DNA of 64,000 nucleotides from Paraspadella gotoi (GCA_051294375.1 CM119264.1:31066135-31130134); one strand, 5' to 3'; positions 1-10,272 are shown, counted from the first letter of the stretch. Notes: a model not told the origin generated them from the sequence alone. Numbers and translations are program-made.

Positions 1-720
1 AACCCGTTTTAATCCCTCTCTCTCTTTATCTCTCTCTCCTTCCTTTAGTTCAGGCCAACTTTAGTTTAGGCCCATTTTTCTCCCCCCCCCCTCCAAAGTT
101 TATCCTTTTTGATTTGGTTCTCCCTCAATGCCACTAACCTCGTCTTTTCTTGGTCGTCCTTTTTGTCGTCGTCGTCCTTCGTCTCCTGGTCAATCTGTCG
201 ATCACATTGTTTCTATTTCTCCCTTTGATTTTCTGTCTCCTTCGCCGACGGGCTGACAATTTTTTTTTTTACAATTGCCCAAGAGGTTTTGAAGAAAGGG
301 CTGACTCTCTCTCTCTCTCTTTAATCTCTTTTTTTTGGGGGGAATGGGGGCGGGGGGGGGCTGAACCTGCTACGAGACGTCGTGTCGTCAGATGGATTTT
401 ATGAAAAGACTTTGTCTCGATCTGAGAATTAAGAAGGAAACCAGAGGGGGGGGGGATCTGTGAGAGAGAAAGAGAGAAAGAAAGGAATCATAAGAACTTG
501 AGGGAAAGAGAGAGAGAACAAGAAAGACCTCAAACCGAGAGAGAACAAGAGCGAGAGTGACCCGAGAACGAGAGAGACCGAGAGAGAAAACTGGGGGGAG
601 AAAGACCTTAGACCAAGAGAGAGGCCGAGAGAGAGAGAGAGAGAGAGAGAGACCTTAGACCGAGGGACCAAGAGGGATGGAGAGAGAGACACACACAGAG
701 AATTCGTGGGCTAATTTTTT
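1..720. repeat. Low-complexity pyrimidine then purine tracts
   Basis: CT-rich sequence on the left turns into a long GA-rich stretch (about 430-700). Short reading frames here are products of the GA/CT bias. I see no gene, splice-site pair or promoter. Confidence 0.7.
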
Positions 721-1107
721 TTTTTGGTAGAAAAGGTGACGGGGGGATACATTAGCGAAAAGAAAGAGGAAAGTTAAAGGTGGCCTTCTGACATGTTTAA
801 AGAGTGAAATCCGGATTTAAAAATCTGGAGAGGCGTACTTGTGAGAATTAGGTTTTAAACGTATAAAATATAATACAGATGATAGAAGGTAGAATTTATA
901 AAAATTATACCATGTCTATGGTTTTCGAATATATGTAAAATATTTATAGAATTGGGACCATAAAAGATATATATAAGAACATAGAATGTAAAAAACAGAG
1001 AAATAGAATTAACAAAATAGAAATAAAAATATACAACATAAATATATAATAATGATAATGATAATCCTTTCTTTTCGTTGTTATTTAATATTGAGAGAAA
1101 ACAAAGC

Positions 1108-1146
1108 ATCAGCATGATGAAGACTCGAACCCAAAGAGTCGAAACA
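1108..1146 (+). other. Degenerate hammerhead-like motif of a repeat family
   Basis: The sequence runs TGATGA, a perfect 5-bp stem (GACTC/GAGTC) around a 9-base loop, then GAAAC and ATGTCC. This is the order of a hammerhead core, but the conserved CTGATGA is altered because an A replaces or is inserted after the C. The upstream flank (cctttcttttcgttg, then gagaaaacaaag) matches that of the foldback at 12.4 kb, so this is a relic of the same repeat family. Confidence 0.4.
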
Positions 1147-1424
1147 TGTCCGTCTATTAAAATAAATCGTTGTCACAAATTCAAAAACACTTTTTCTCTC
1201 AACATAAAAATAAAAAATAAGAATTTTTACCTTAAGTTTTAGACTTTTTCTTAGCTGATAATAATAATGATCGCGCTATAGACAATAGAGTGGAGCACTC
1301 GAGAACAAAAAATTTATTTGAATGATCGAACAATGATATTTAGATGTGAGATAGTATGATTAATTAGTACAAAAAATATTTTGTTCATATTTTCTCGGGA
1401 ACAGAATAGTAAAATATAATATAT

Positions 1425-1790
1425 TTGTAGTAATATCCTTATAAAATAGTAAATTTTAAAAATAATTTTTATAAAACTTTTAATAAAGATTCAGATTCTT
1501 CATAAAAAGTTGAATCAAAAATATAAAACATGTTATCAAAAATTATATCATCTTCAATGTTTAAAATAAGAAAAAAGGTGAAAATTCCTAACTTTTTTAT
1601 TCTCTGTAATAGAAACTTATATATGTTAAAACGTTTTAATGATTTTTTGTGATCTAAACATTAAAATATCATATAACATATTTTATAAAAGTTTCTTAGT
1701 TTTTTACAGCGAATCCAAATCGGTTCTTAAAAATAAAAAAAATTTATTTTGAAATTTGATGATTTTATAAGGATATTACTACATAAATAA
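1425..1790. repeat. Foldback (MITE-like) element
   Basis: Near 1432-1450 the sequence reads gtaatatccttataaaat, and its reverse complement recurs near 1762-1785. The interior is AT-rich and has no reading frame. The same outer motif (ttttataaggata) occurs in the foldback inside the receptor intron at 5.5-5.9 kb, so the two probably belong to one non-autonomous family. Confidence 0.5.
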
Positions 1791-1959
1791 TTGAACTTGC
1801 TATACTGTTATGCTAAAAAAAATTTTAAAAGGATTTAAAATTCATTAATTATATGTCCATAGGCAGCAAAAAAATAATGTTCAATCACTCAATCTTTTCA
1901 TCACTCCACCCTAATAGACAATAGATGATTAGCCTTTCATTCGTGCCGTCTCTTCCCAG

Positions 1960-2060
1960 TGTATTTGCCGTCCTACATGAAAGGGGACGAAACCTGCTTG
2001 GTCTGCGACGACTTCGCCACTGGAAATCACTACAGCGCCCTCAGCTGCGAGGGCTGCAAG
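1960..2060 (+). CDS. Nuclear receptor exon a: first zinc finger
   Basis: Acceptor AG is at 1958-1959 after a pyrimidine tract and donor GT is at 2061. The exon encodes the first finger with the C-x2-C ... C-x2-C pattern (CLVC and CEGC). It begins with two bases of a split codon and ends in phase 0 at CEGCK, the intron position common in nuclear receptors. Confidence 0.88.
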
Positions 2061-5000
2061 GTCAGTATGGAGTTAGACCAGGAAAGCTGCTTGATCGTTG
2101 CCCGATTGCTTACGACGTTTTTAGTTTCAGTGTGTCTAGTGAGTATATTTGCATAATTGTTGGGTATATTTTCATATTTGTTTATCCACATATTATTAGA
2201 TAGATACAGAATAGTAAATATATATAGTAGGTTTTTTTAAGCAGTATAACTTGAATTAAACCATAACTAATTTTTTTTAAAAAAATTTACGCATCTTTTC
2301 AGAGTTTTTTAGAATTTTTAGTATTCCAAATTACACACGCAATTTTTAGGGAAGATAGGTTAGGCGTTGCATAAATGAAAAAAATATTACCACTTTTTTA
2401 AAAATCTATCAGACAAATTCAAATTGACAAAGAGTCAACCACCCTGAGCCTCTGAATTACAACTCTTCGACTACCTATCATTCCATGCGTAATTTTTTCA
2501 ACGTTTTCATCAATCATTAATAATTAAATCTCGGCATCATCCATTTCAGCTCTCAGCTTATAATTTCTCCTCCAGTTAAATACAGTTCTGTTAGAGGCTT
2601 TATTTAATAATTATCAATTTATTTATACCTTTTCGTAATCAGGGCTTCTTCCGTCGCGCCAACCAGAAGAAATCGCGTTACGTCTGCAAGTTAACCAAAA
2701 ATTGTACCATCTCGAAGTCGAACCGTAACAATTGCCAATTCTGTCGCCTTGAGAGATGTCTCAGGGCCGGGATGAAGCCCGACAGTGAGTTTGGGGTGGA
2801 CCCGGGATAGAGATGGGAGGGGAAGTGGGAGGAAGGAGGGAATTGAGGGAGAAAAGAGGAGGAGATAGGTAAAGGAGAAAAGAGGAAAGTAGAGAGAAGG
2901 GAAAGAAAGGTGAGGAAAGCAACGGAATTAAAGAAAATGGAACTAAAAGGAGGGAAATAAGGGTGGGAAAGATAAAGAAAGAAAGGAAGGGAAAAGGGAA
3001 GGAAATAAAAAAAAGGAGGGAAAAAAAGAAAGGGAAGGAAAGGGAAAGTAAAAAGGTCAATGGAGACGGAAGTGGAACGGGAGGGGGAAAAAAGAGAAAT
3101 AATGACTGAGGAATTCTTCCATAACTCCCTCCCCCTTCAATCCCTTCAACACCCCACAAGGCGTCCTCGACGATAATCGCCGTCGACAGCAACGTGAAGT
3201 CATCGCCGCGAATCGAGAGAGAAAGAAAGCGGAGAGGGAGGCCGAAGAAGCCAGGAAGAATATGGTAAAGCTGGAAGAGCTCGAGCTCTTTATTCAATGC
3301 CGAGATGAAGACGCTTTTTCGAGGGTGAGTTAGCTCAACCTGATGGCCTGAGTTAGGTAGCATTATTGATTACCAATTCCAGATTTTGTAGTCAAGTTAA
3401 AAAAAGACGAAGGCCTGAGTTTAGTTTAGCATCTGATTACTATTCATTACCGTGTCCCAATTTCGAAGGTAAGTTGTAGCTGCTCGTAATTCATTACCAT
3501 TGTCGATGAGGCGCAAAGTGGGCTGAAGAGTTCTATGCGCAACTCCCCATAGAACGGGTCATGGGCTTGAATACAGGCTTGAGGGTTTTTTACGCCCCAA
3601 GGCGGTTTACGGCCGTTCTCGCGCTTCAAGCAGGGTAGGTACCATTTGGGGTCGATCCATGTACCTTAAGGTCATTAGCTGCTGTTATTACTCAATGAGC
3701 TACCGGGTCATGACTGAAAGTGTCATGCTCTTAGTCGGTTTGAACTTATAGCCATGCCCAACTACACCATGTCCTTATTTGGAAGATTGAGGCTGATGCT
3801 GAAGTCCCAATTTCGTAGGTTAATTAATAGAGGTGGAGGTATAAGTTGACAAGGTAGTGAACAAGCTCTGATTTAGCAGATAATTAAATGTAGGTGAAAA
3901 CAATCAGGTGAATTTCAATCTTCTATCAAACGTGAAACGGCCTCTTAAAACGATACAAATAACTTTCATTTGTAAAGTTACAATATTACAATTAAATAGC
4001 AAAATATTATTAAAAAACCTAAATCAGTGATTTACTTTATAAAAAGTCTCCCTAAAGTAGTAATATAACTTATATATTATAAGCAGCTAAAGATTCTCTA
4101 TTCAGTCTGGATTCCGAAGGTATGTGAGATGTATCATCGTGGTGATAGAAAAATAACAGACTTGCTGAAAGAAACGCGTGTTGAACTTTTTGGTTTGGTA
4201 ATTTCCCATCGCTTATGAATTGTAGTAAGGCCGTGTTTTAGGATACAGAGAAATATATTAGATTTTAAATTTACTATTTTTATGAAGAGTAAATTTAATA
4301 AATGATTTCTCTTTTCTCCTCCGCAGCCCCATCCGACTCCCAGTGCCGCGACTCCGACTTACCACATGTCGTTTCCCGGAGTCTCCAACATGTCGCTCGG
4401 CGCCCCGCGCCCTCCTCTCGCTCAGGCCCCTTATGCGGGGACCCATTTCATCGGTGCTCCGGAGTCGTCTTCCGTCTCGAGTCTCTGCGCCTCTATCGGA
4501 ACGGCGCTCGTTATCGCTGGCGCCGCATCCTCTTCTACTTCATCTGCTGGTATCGCCACGGTGCTGAAAGATGTTTATCAGAAGTGCAGACCGATCATGA
4601 AGGGTTTGCCCATGGCCGGGGTGAGTTTTAAATTTTGAATTAGATGAAAATTAATGAAAGCGATTTAGAACCAAAGTAATGAACGATATATCTTTGGCTC
4701 TCTTTTCCAAAAGCGATTTAGAACCAAAATATTGAACGATCTATCTTTGGCTCTCTTTTCCAAAAGCGATTTAGAACCAAAGTAATGAACGAGCTATCTT
4801 TAGCTCTCTTTTCTAAAAGTGATTTAGAACCAAAGTAATGAACGAGCTATCTTTGGCTCTCTTTTTTAAAAGCGATTTAGAACCAAAGTAATGAACGATC
4901 TATCTTTGGCTCTCTTTTCTAAAAGCGATTTAGAACCAAAGTAATGAACGAGCTATCTTTGGCTCTCTTTTCTAAAAGCAATTTAGAACCAAAATATTGA

Positions 5001-8000
5001 ACGATCTATCTTTGTCTCTTTTCTCCCATTCCTATTTCTTAATACTTACAAAACCTGTAACCCTCTTCCTCCCTTCCCTTCCTCTTTTCTCCCTCTTTCC
5101 TCCCCCCCCCCAGACCTCCTTCTCCATCGCGGCCTTCCAACTGACCGACCAACTCTGCACAACCGCCGGCGACGCTCTTCGCCTGATGGACGAGTTGCCA
5201 ATCGCCCACAACGTGACGCGAGCGGATAAGCGCCTGTTGGCTCGTCGGGCTGCGCTGGAAATGACGTCTTATCAGGCGATGGCGCACGGATATTACGACG
5301 CTTTAAACAACATAGTGACGCTGACGAGCGGGATCTTGCTCGTGGGGTAAGCAGGAGTTTTTGGCGCTGTACTGATGTATGCTTAATAAGGCGTAGTAAA
5401 ATTTCTAAATTTAACTTTAATTAAGATTCTAAAAGTGAAGAACGAACAGCATTATACTAATGAACATTTATATAATAAAAAAAATTATAATCAATTTTAC
5501 AATTTATGCAGTAGGCCATTTTTATATTAGTACTAAACCAATAAATGTTAAAATTTCAAAACAGTTTTTTTTAATATTTTTTTGCAGATTTGGATTCGTC
5601 ATAAAAAGTTAATATAAAGAAATATAACTCTTTTTGAAAAATTCCTTCATTAAGTGGGTCAAAAATTAAAAAAAGCTATATTTTAAGCTGAAAATTAACT
5701 TTTTATATATTAAATATAGTTTTTTTAGTTTTTAACCCACTTAATGAAAGAATTTTTAAAAATGATTTATATTTTCTTTTATCAACTTTTCTGCAATCAA
5801 AATTAAAAAAAGCCTATTTTGAAATTTTTCGATTTTATAAGGATAGTACTATATATAAATATAGCCTACTGCGAAAATTAAAAAGCATAAAATTACTTTT
5901 TTTTACAAATTAATGTTCACTGATGGTATGTTGTTCATAATTGACTTTTAGAATTTTCGTATGTAACTTTCACTACGCCTTAATGCTTAACTCGGGTCCC
6001 CAGTTATTCTTTTTCTTTTTATTCCTCTTTTCTAATCTTTTTCTAATCTCTACCATTCCCTCCTCTTCCTCCTTTCCCTCCCAAAAGTCCCGAACTGGAC
6101 ATGAAGGCCGGCGCTGGAGTCGAGGTGGCCGCCCTCCGTCTCAAACCCGTCGTCAAGTTGGCTCAAGAATTCTACGAATTTTCTGTTTCTTTAAGATTGA
6201 ATCCAGAGGTCGTTGCTCCGTTCATCGTCACTATGCTCATCGCTAATCCTGGTAAGATTGATTGATTTATTATTAATTGTTAATTATTAATTCCTAGTTC
6301 TTGAATTTCTGCATTTATTTGCTGTTAAATTTATTACGATTCTCTCTTCACGCATTTTCGATGTCTTTTTTTTTTTATGCTTTCTTGACTGCAGAGGACG
6401 CTGCTTATCGCGAATATTGATTTCTTTCCGAGGTTGTCCTTTTGTTGAGGGTTTGATTTTTCTCACTAGTTAATCGCTAACTCTATCTGTTACTAATCAT
6501 TTATCACCACCTCTGTTTAAATATACTAATTAAACATTTTTGGTCGCCTGGTCCTATTTGTATTAATTAATGACGTTTATTTCTACTTTTCCTTTTTTTC
6601 CTTTCTTATCTCCCCATCCTTTCTCCATAATTTGTTTTTTCCTCCTCCTCCTCCTCCTCCTCCTCCCCGATTCCCCGCTAACCCTTCCTATCCACTCCCT
6701 TCTCTCCTCACCCTTTCCTTCTTCCTTCCCCTACCCCCTTCTCCTCACCCTTCCTTCTTCCTTCCCCTACCCCCTTCTCTCCTCACCCTTTCCTTCTTCC
6801 TTCCCTACCCCCTTCTCTCCTCACCCTTTCCTTCTTCTTCCCTACCCCATCTCTCCTCACCTTTCCTTCTTCCTTCCCTACCCCCATCTCTCCTCACCCT
6901 TTCCTTCTTCCTTCCCCTACCCCTTCTCTCCTCACCCTTTCCTTCTCTTCCCCTACCCTTTCTCCCCCCCCCCAGATCGCCGCGGTCTGGAAAACCCTTC
7001 GGCCGTGATGTCCTCAATTTGAGGGCGGAGCGTCTGCTCGTCGACTTCTCGGGTCAGTTCCTTCAAATTTCCGCGACTCTGAGGAAAATCGTGAAGGAGT
7101 TCGACTTCTACTCCGACTTTTTGGGTGAGGATCTCGGGTTGTGAAAGATGTGAAACATTTTTTTGGGTGAGGATCTCGGGTTGTGAAAGATGTGAAACAT
7201 TTTTTTGGGTGAGGATCTCGGGTTGTGAAAGATGTGATATATTTTTTTTTAGAAATATTTATATAAATTCGTTGATAGGGAAGCCAGGTACTTTGGGAGT
7301 GAATTTAAACGAGACTGTGAGAGAGTCTTGATTGAAAGCTTGCAGGGACCCGCTATGTCATTATCTTGTAAGAGAGTCTTAATTTAAAGCTTGCAGGGAC
7401 CCGCTATGTCATTATCTTGTAAGAGTCTTAATTTAAAGCTTGCAGGGACCCGCTATGTCATTATCTTGTAAGAGAGATGGCCTTAATTCACCAAAGTTAG
7501 GGGCAAGATAGCTTATTTAATATTTATTAAATGAATGGATAATTTTATGTTGGTTCTACCGATTTCACGTCGGAGTATTGGTCAAGGTGAGAGTGAGGGA
7601 GTATTGTAAAATTAGTGAAGCTTATCTTTTCAATTTAATGAAACTGAATAATGGAAATCCAAATAACTTTTAGCTAAAGCTTGTCTTCAGTTACAATTGT
7701 CAAAAATAAAAATTTTTAATAAGCAATAAACACTTATTAATTCTTTTTAATTGATAAACTTTAATAATTAATTTAAGAATTTAATCTAATACTTAGTGAA
7801 ATATATTAAACTTTTACATTCCTTTTGAAATTTAATCTAATTTAGTCTAATATAGTAAAACAAGCAATCTTGGAATTTTTCATTATTTAAATTGAAGAAT
7901 AACAAAACTCGATCTCATTTGAAATGAACCACAAATTTTTCTGCTACAATAATCGTTTAAATTAATGATGATTTTATTGTCCCTCGCATTTTTCAGATCA

Positions 8001-9039
8001 TCTAGACGGTAAAACCCCCGTCCCCTTAACCACGATCGATACCATCGCCAAAACCATCTTTACCACTTCAGCCACCACCAACTCCATCACCACTCAGACG
8101 GTCACCACCCCTTCCATTTCTGTCGACCCTCCTCGTCTCTCCACCAATCAGGCTTCGCTCTCAGGAGCCAATCAGGCGATGAGCTTCGGCTCCGCCTCTC
8201 AGCCAGACGCCACCGCGTGTAACATCACCTCGTCTCACGCCACGCTTTCTAACGTCGCTCCTTACGCCAATCCGCGCCCTTACGCCAACCAAGTACCCAG
8301 TGGACAAAGCGTCAATTCCAATTTTTTGTCCACCTCTTTCCTTGGTTCCCTTCCTCCTCCTCCTCCTCCCTTTCCTCTTCCTCCATGCAGCGCCTTCTCT
8401 TCTCTCTGCATTTCTTCTCCCACCAAGCAATCCACCAAGCAATCGGACAAGCAATCAACCATCAAAACCAAACAAAATGACTCTACTTCCGGTTTCGGTA
8501 TATCCGGTTTACCCACCTCCGCTTTACCCACGTCTGCTTATCCTACTTCCGGTTTACCCACTCCTGCTTATCCTACTTCCGGTTTACCCACTCCTGCTTA
8601 TCCTACTTCCGGTTTACCCACTCCTGCTTATCCTACTTCCGGTTTACCCACTCCTGCTTATCCTACTTCCGGTTTACCCACTCCTGCTTATCCTACTTCC
8701 GGTTTTTTTTCTCGCTTCAATCTTTCGGCTCCGATTTCTGCATCTTCCTTTTTCAGCCAAATCGCTCCCCCAACTATGTCATCTGCTCCTCAATTCGCTC
8801 CCCCAACTATGTCATCTGCTCCTCGAATTGCGCCCTCTAAAGTTAATCCACAAATTCCTCCACTAGCATTTGCGACTGATCTTCAAATAGCTCCTCCTAC
8901 TATCTCAAATGCCCCACAAATAGCTCCATCGACCACGCTGAATGCTCCTCACACTTCCTCGCATCAGCTCCATTTGGGTTTTTCTTCGATGGAACCAGAT
9001 TCGACTTGTTCGTCGTCTAGGTCGTTGCCCGAAAAGTAG
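1960..9039 (+). CDS. Divergent nuclear hormone receptor (HNF4/NR2-like), 8 exons
   Basis: Ligand-regulated transcription factor, expected to act in the nucleus. Exons are 1960-2060, 2643-2784, 3161-3324, 4327-4620, 5114-5346, 6088-6251, 6976-7124 and 7997-9039. All junctions agree in phase (0,1,0,0,2,1,1), giving about 762 codons in the window. The first two exons encode both C4 zinc fingers with P-box CEGCKG. A basic hinge, a helical ligand-binding domain ([23 protein letters not shown]) and a long Pro/Thr/Ser tail follow. Finger 1 reads CLVCDD instead of the usual CxxCGD. The first finger and CLRAGMK resemble HNF4, so HNF4-like or a nematode-type supplementary receptor are the best guesses. 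The first exon starts mid-codon after a strong acceptor (tcttcccag), so the start probably lies upstream; ATG 1977 is the fallback. Exon 7 contains a one-base frameshift. Confidence 0.85.
2643..2784 (+). CDS. Nuclear receptor exon b: second zinc finger
   Basis: Starts [10 protein letters not shown] and continues with the second finger (Cys-x5-Cys-x9-Cys-x2-Cys), then [14 protein letters not shown]. The acceptor is at 2641-2642 and the donor GTGAGT at 2785, in phase 1. The match to the family is unambiguous. Confidence 0.9.
3161..3324 (+). CDS. Nuclear receptor exon c: basic/acidic hinge
   Basis: The acceptor at 3159-3160 restores a split serine codon with exon b, and donor GTGAGT begins at 3325. 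It encodes a charged, helix-prone hinge ([14 protein letters not shown], then an Arg/Lys/Glu-rich run and VKLEELELF), as expected directly after a receptor DNA-binding domain. Confidence 0.8.
3649..3702 (-). repeat. tRNA-derived short element (A and B box) in intron
   Basis: On the minus strand an A-box-like TAGCTCATTGAG (3691-3702) is followed about 45 bases later by GATCGACCC, a good B box (3649-3657). The spacing is right for RNA polymerase III internal promoters, but no acceptor stem or anticodon arm closes. I read it as a SINE head or tRNA pseudogene. Confidence 0.4.
4327..4620 (+). CDS. Nuclear receptor exon d: Ser/Ala/Pro hinge to LBD start
   Basis: 98 codons in phase 0 at both ends (acceptor 4325-4326, donor GTGAGT at 4621). 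The first two thirds are Pro/Ser/Ala-rich and probably disordered. The end ([21 protein letters not shown]) looks like the first helix of the ligand-binding domain; assignment to this gene rests on phase and order. Confidence 0.75.
4653..5010 (+). repeat. About 53-bp tandem repeat in receptor intron
   Basis: Roughly seven copies of a 52-54 base unit beginning agcgatttagaaccaaag and ending tctttggctctcttttc. Copies differ at a few positions. It lies wholly inside the intron between exons d and e. Confidence 0.9.
5114..5346 (+). CDS. Nuclear receptor exon e: LBD core helices
   Basis: The acceptor follows a poly-C/T tract at 5112-5113, and donor GTAAGC starts at 5347 in phase 2. The protein ([20 protein letters not shown], then a run with [15 protein letters not shown]) has the layout of the helix 3-5 region of nuclear receptor ligand-binding domains. 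Individual ligand contacts cannot be assigned. Confidence 0.8.
5505..5880. repeat. Foldback element in receptor intron
   Basis: Outer inverted repeats pair tgcagtaggc near 5508 with gcctactgcg near 5866. A second palindrome lies inside (cattaagtgggt at about 5650 against acccacttaatg at about 5740). There is no reading frame. This is a non-autonomous AT-rich element, related to the one at 1.4-1.8 kb. Confidence 0.6.
6088..6251 (+). CDS. Nuclear receptor exon f: LBD
   Basis: The acceptor at 6086-6087 completes a split glycine codon. Donor GTAAGA starts at 6252, leaving phase 1. It encodes a helix ending [10 protein letters not shown], the usual lead-in to the conserved NPDRxGL motif that begins the next exon. 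Confidence 0.82.
6590..6970 (+). repeat. Imperfect pyrimidine minisatellite before an acceptor
   Basis: Repeated units like ctcaccctttccttcttccttccctaccc form a long degenerate tandem array ending in poly-C directly before the acceptor at 6974-6975. Reading frames here are repeat artefacts. The array extends the polypyrimidine tract of this intron to several hundred bases. Confidence 0.8.
6976..7124 (+). CDS. Nuclear receptor exon g: LBD, with one-base frameshift
   Basis: The exon starts in the expected phase and reads [14 protein letters not shown], then hits a stop at about 7018. The frame one base out reads [20 protein letters not shown] and onward to donor GTGAGG at 7125. Both halves fit the family, so one base is missing near 7012-7016, either an assembly error or a real disabling mutation. 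The next exon agrees in phase with the second half. Confidence 0.75.
7117..7245 (+). repeat. Three tandem copies of a 5' splice site (about 42 bp)
   Basis: The unit tttttgggtgaggatctcgg... is repeated three times at a spacing of about 42 bases. The first copy contains the exon g donor. Each copy preserves GGGTGAGG, so there are three near-identical candidate donors. Use of a downstream copy would add codons that reach an in-frame stop at 7142-7144. Confidence 0.9.
7272..7560 (+). repeat. Dispersed short element family, copy 1 (intronic)
   Basis: Begins ttgatagggaagccaggtac and ends ttaaatgaatggataatttt. An internal segment of about 50-60 bases (agcttgcagggacccgctat ... cttgtaag) is present three times. 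Related copies lie at 22.8, 54.0, 61.2, 63.5 and (inverted) 63.9 kb. No tRNA-like promoter or reading frame is visible, so the class is unknown. Confidence 0.75.
7997..9039 (+). CDS. Nuclear receptor exon h: Pro/Thr/Ser C-terminal tail
   Basis: Acceptor tttttcag at 7991-7996; the frame is open for about 347 codons to TAG at 9037-9039. The sequence is rich in Thr, Ser, Pro and Ala, with a poly-Pro run, a Lys/Gln/Ser segment ([12 protein letters not shown]), a perfect 10-residue repeat and then degenerate [11 protein letters not shown] repeats. Tails this long after the ligand-binding domain are unusual. No helix 12 activation motif is obvious. Confidence 0.8.
8533..8702 (+). repeat. Perfect 30-bp coding minisatellite ([10 protein letters not shown])n
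   Basis: Five identical or nearly identical 30-base units encode [10 protein letters not shown] in the receptor tail, preceded by variant units ([15 protein letters not shown]). Identity at the nucleotide level points to recent expansion. The repeat length is a multiple of three, so copy-number changes keep the frame. Confidence 0.95.
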
Positions 9040-9447
9040 GTGGCCTGCTGCATTAATGCCGTTTGCTGGCTTCTGGCATTGTGGCCGTTTGCTGGCATCT
9101 GGTATTAATGCCGTTTTAGGCTTCTGGTATTGATGCAAAAGTTACTAGCTTTGCTCACTCAATTCTCAGATGAACTAAGTTATGTTTTTTTCGCTTACTA
9201 AATTTTTTATAATTTAAAGAATTTATTTTATTGATGTGCAAATTTTTGTACAGTTCAAAATTTTTTAAAAATAATTGGTTTTCTTAAAAATCAATGTATT
9301 GTGATTGGTTTTATGTGCATTTACGTTTAATTTTTTAACAGAATATGAAAGCTTGTTTTGGTATAACTCACGCAACAACAAAAATATTTATCCTTTGAAC
9401 AAAATTGTAATTCAATAGAAAAGATACGACGAATGCAGATTAATAAT

Positions 9448-9453
9448 AATAAA
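9448..9453 (+). promoter_or_regulatory. Candidate polyadenylation signal of the receptor gene
   Basis: An AATAAA hexamer about 410 bases after the stop. The region is AT-rich, so chance occurrence is possible; it is the first good candidate I noted. Confidence 0.35.
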
Positions 9454-9937
9454 ACTTATTTGAATCAATATTTGAATACATCTGTCTCCCTGTGTACAAT
9501 ACACCAAATAGTTATATCTACAAAAATCGTTCAACAGATGTTTCGTATCTTTCGTTATTAATCAATTGGGTTTTCATCTTCCTATTACTTTTCACTAAGG
9601 AACACTAAAAAGAATTCTTTGAAACGCCGCGCTATTTCTTATCCCGAGCTATTATTAGATTTTAAGATTCTTATAATGGTTCATTTGGCATGCATTCAAA
9701 ACATATCTACAAGGTGACACACGACAGCCTGCCGCTAAAAAAAATCGTCATTTGCAAGCTTGTGAAGATTTTTTCTGTTGTAAAAACCTAAATCATTTAT
9801 ATATCCAAATTTTATATTGATTACTTTTGCTTTGGCAATGAGCGAAGAAAAGTTGCCTCCAAAATCGTGTTTCATTTTAAAACTCTTTTTTTTTCTTCAA
9901 TCAGTTTGTTTAACTTTTTAAACATCTTCGGAGGCCT

Positions 9938-9970
9938 GGGTTCCAATCTCACCGCTGCCACCCCACTTAA
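9938..9970 (+). repeat. tRNA-like SINE fragment
   Basis: gaggcctgggttccaatctc followed by accgctgcc resembles the T-arm/B-box end of tRNA-derived SINEs. There is no matching A box, so only a fragment is supported. Confidence 0.3.
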
Positions 9971-10119
9971 GTAAGTAGACAGAGATTTCAACATGAAACC
10001 AAAGTGGATTTATTTCTCAATATCAGAAGGCAAAGAAAGGTGTGAGATACAATCGGTATTTATTCATTGCAATCGGATAATCGACACGGGCTCTCTTTCC
10101 CGATAGCATGAAGCCCCTC

Positions 10120-10272
10120 TACTCATTGGTCCATTTCGATGCCGACTCAACCAATCAGAGTCCTTGGTTGATTTCACCCGAGTCGCCGATCCGGTTTGAT
10201 TCCTATTTAATTCCAATTTGATTTCGATTCCGTTTCTTGATTCCGATTCAACCTTCGATGATATAAAAAGGT
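10120..10272 (+). promoter_or_regulatory. CCAAT/TATA promoter-like segment inside a transposon
   Basis: An ATTGG at about 10124-10128 and a CCAAT at about 10152 are followed by a TATA-like ATATAAAAAGG at about 10261-10271. Base composition is higher in GC than the surroundings. Downstream lies the nested element, not a gene, so function is doubtful; it may be captured host promoter sequence. Confidence 0.35.

Larger units (their letters stand above)
720..1959. other. AT-rich non-coding stretch
   Basis: AT-rich DNA without a credible exon until the acceptor at 1958-1959. It holds a degenerate hammerhead-like motif near 1108-1146 and a foldback element at about 1425-1790, both listed separately. 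An upstream exon of the nuclear receptor is expected, because the first visible exon begins in the middle of a codon, but I could not identify one here. Confidence 0.5.

Noticed and set aside
6570-7022. Pro/Ser/Leu frames before the receptor exon at 6976
   Set aside because: They translate the pyrimidine minisatellite of the intron; the exon is read in the phase set by the upstream exon and starts at 6976.
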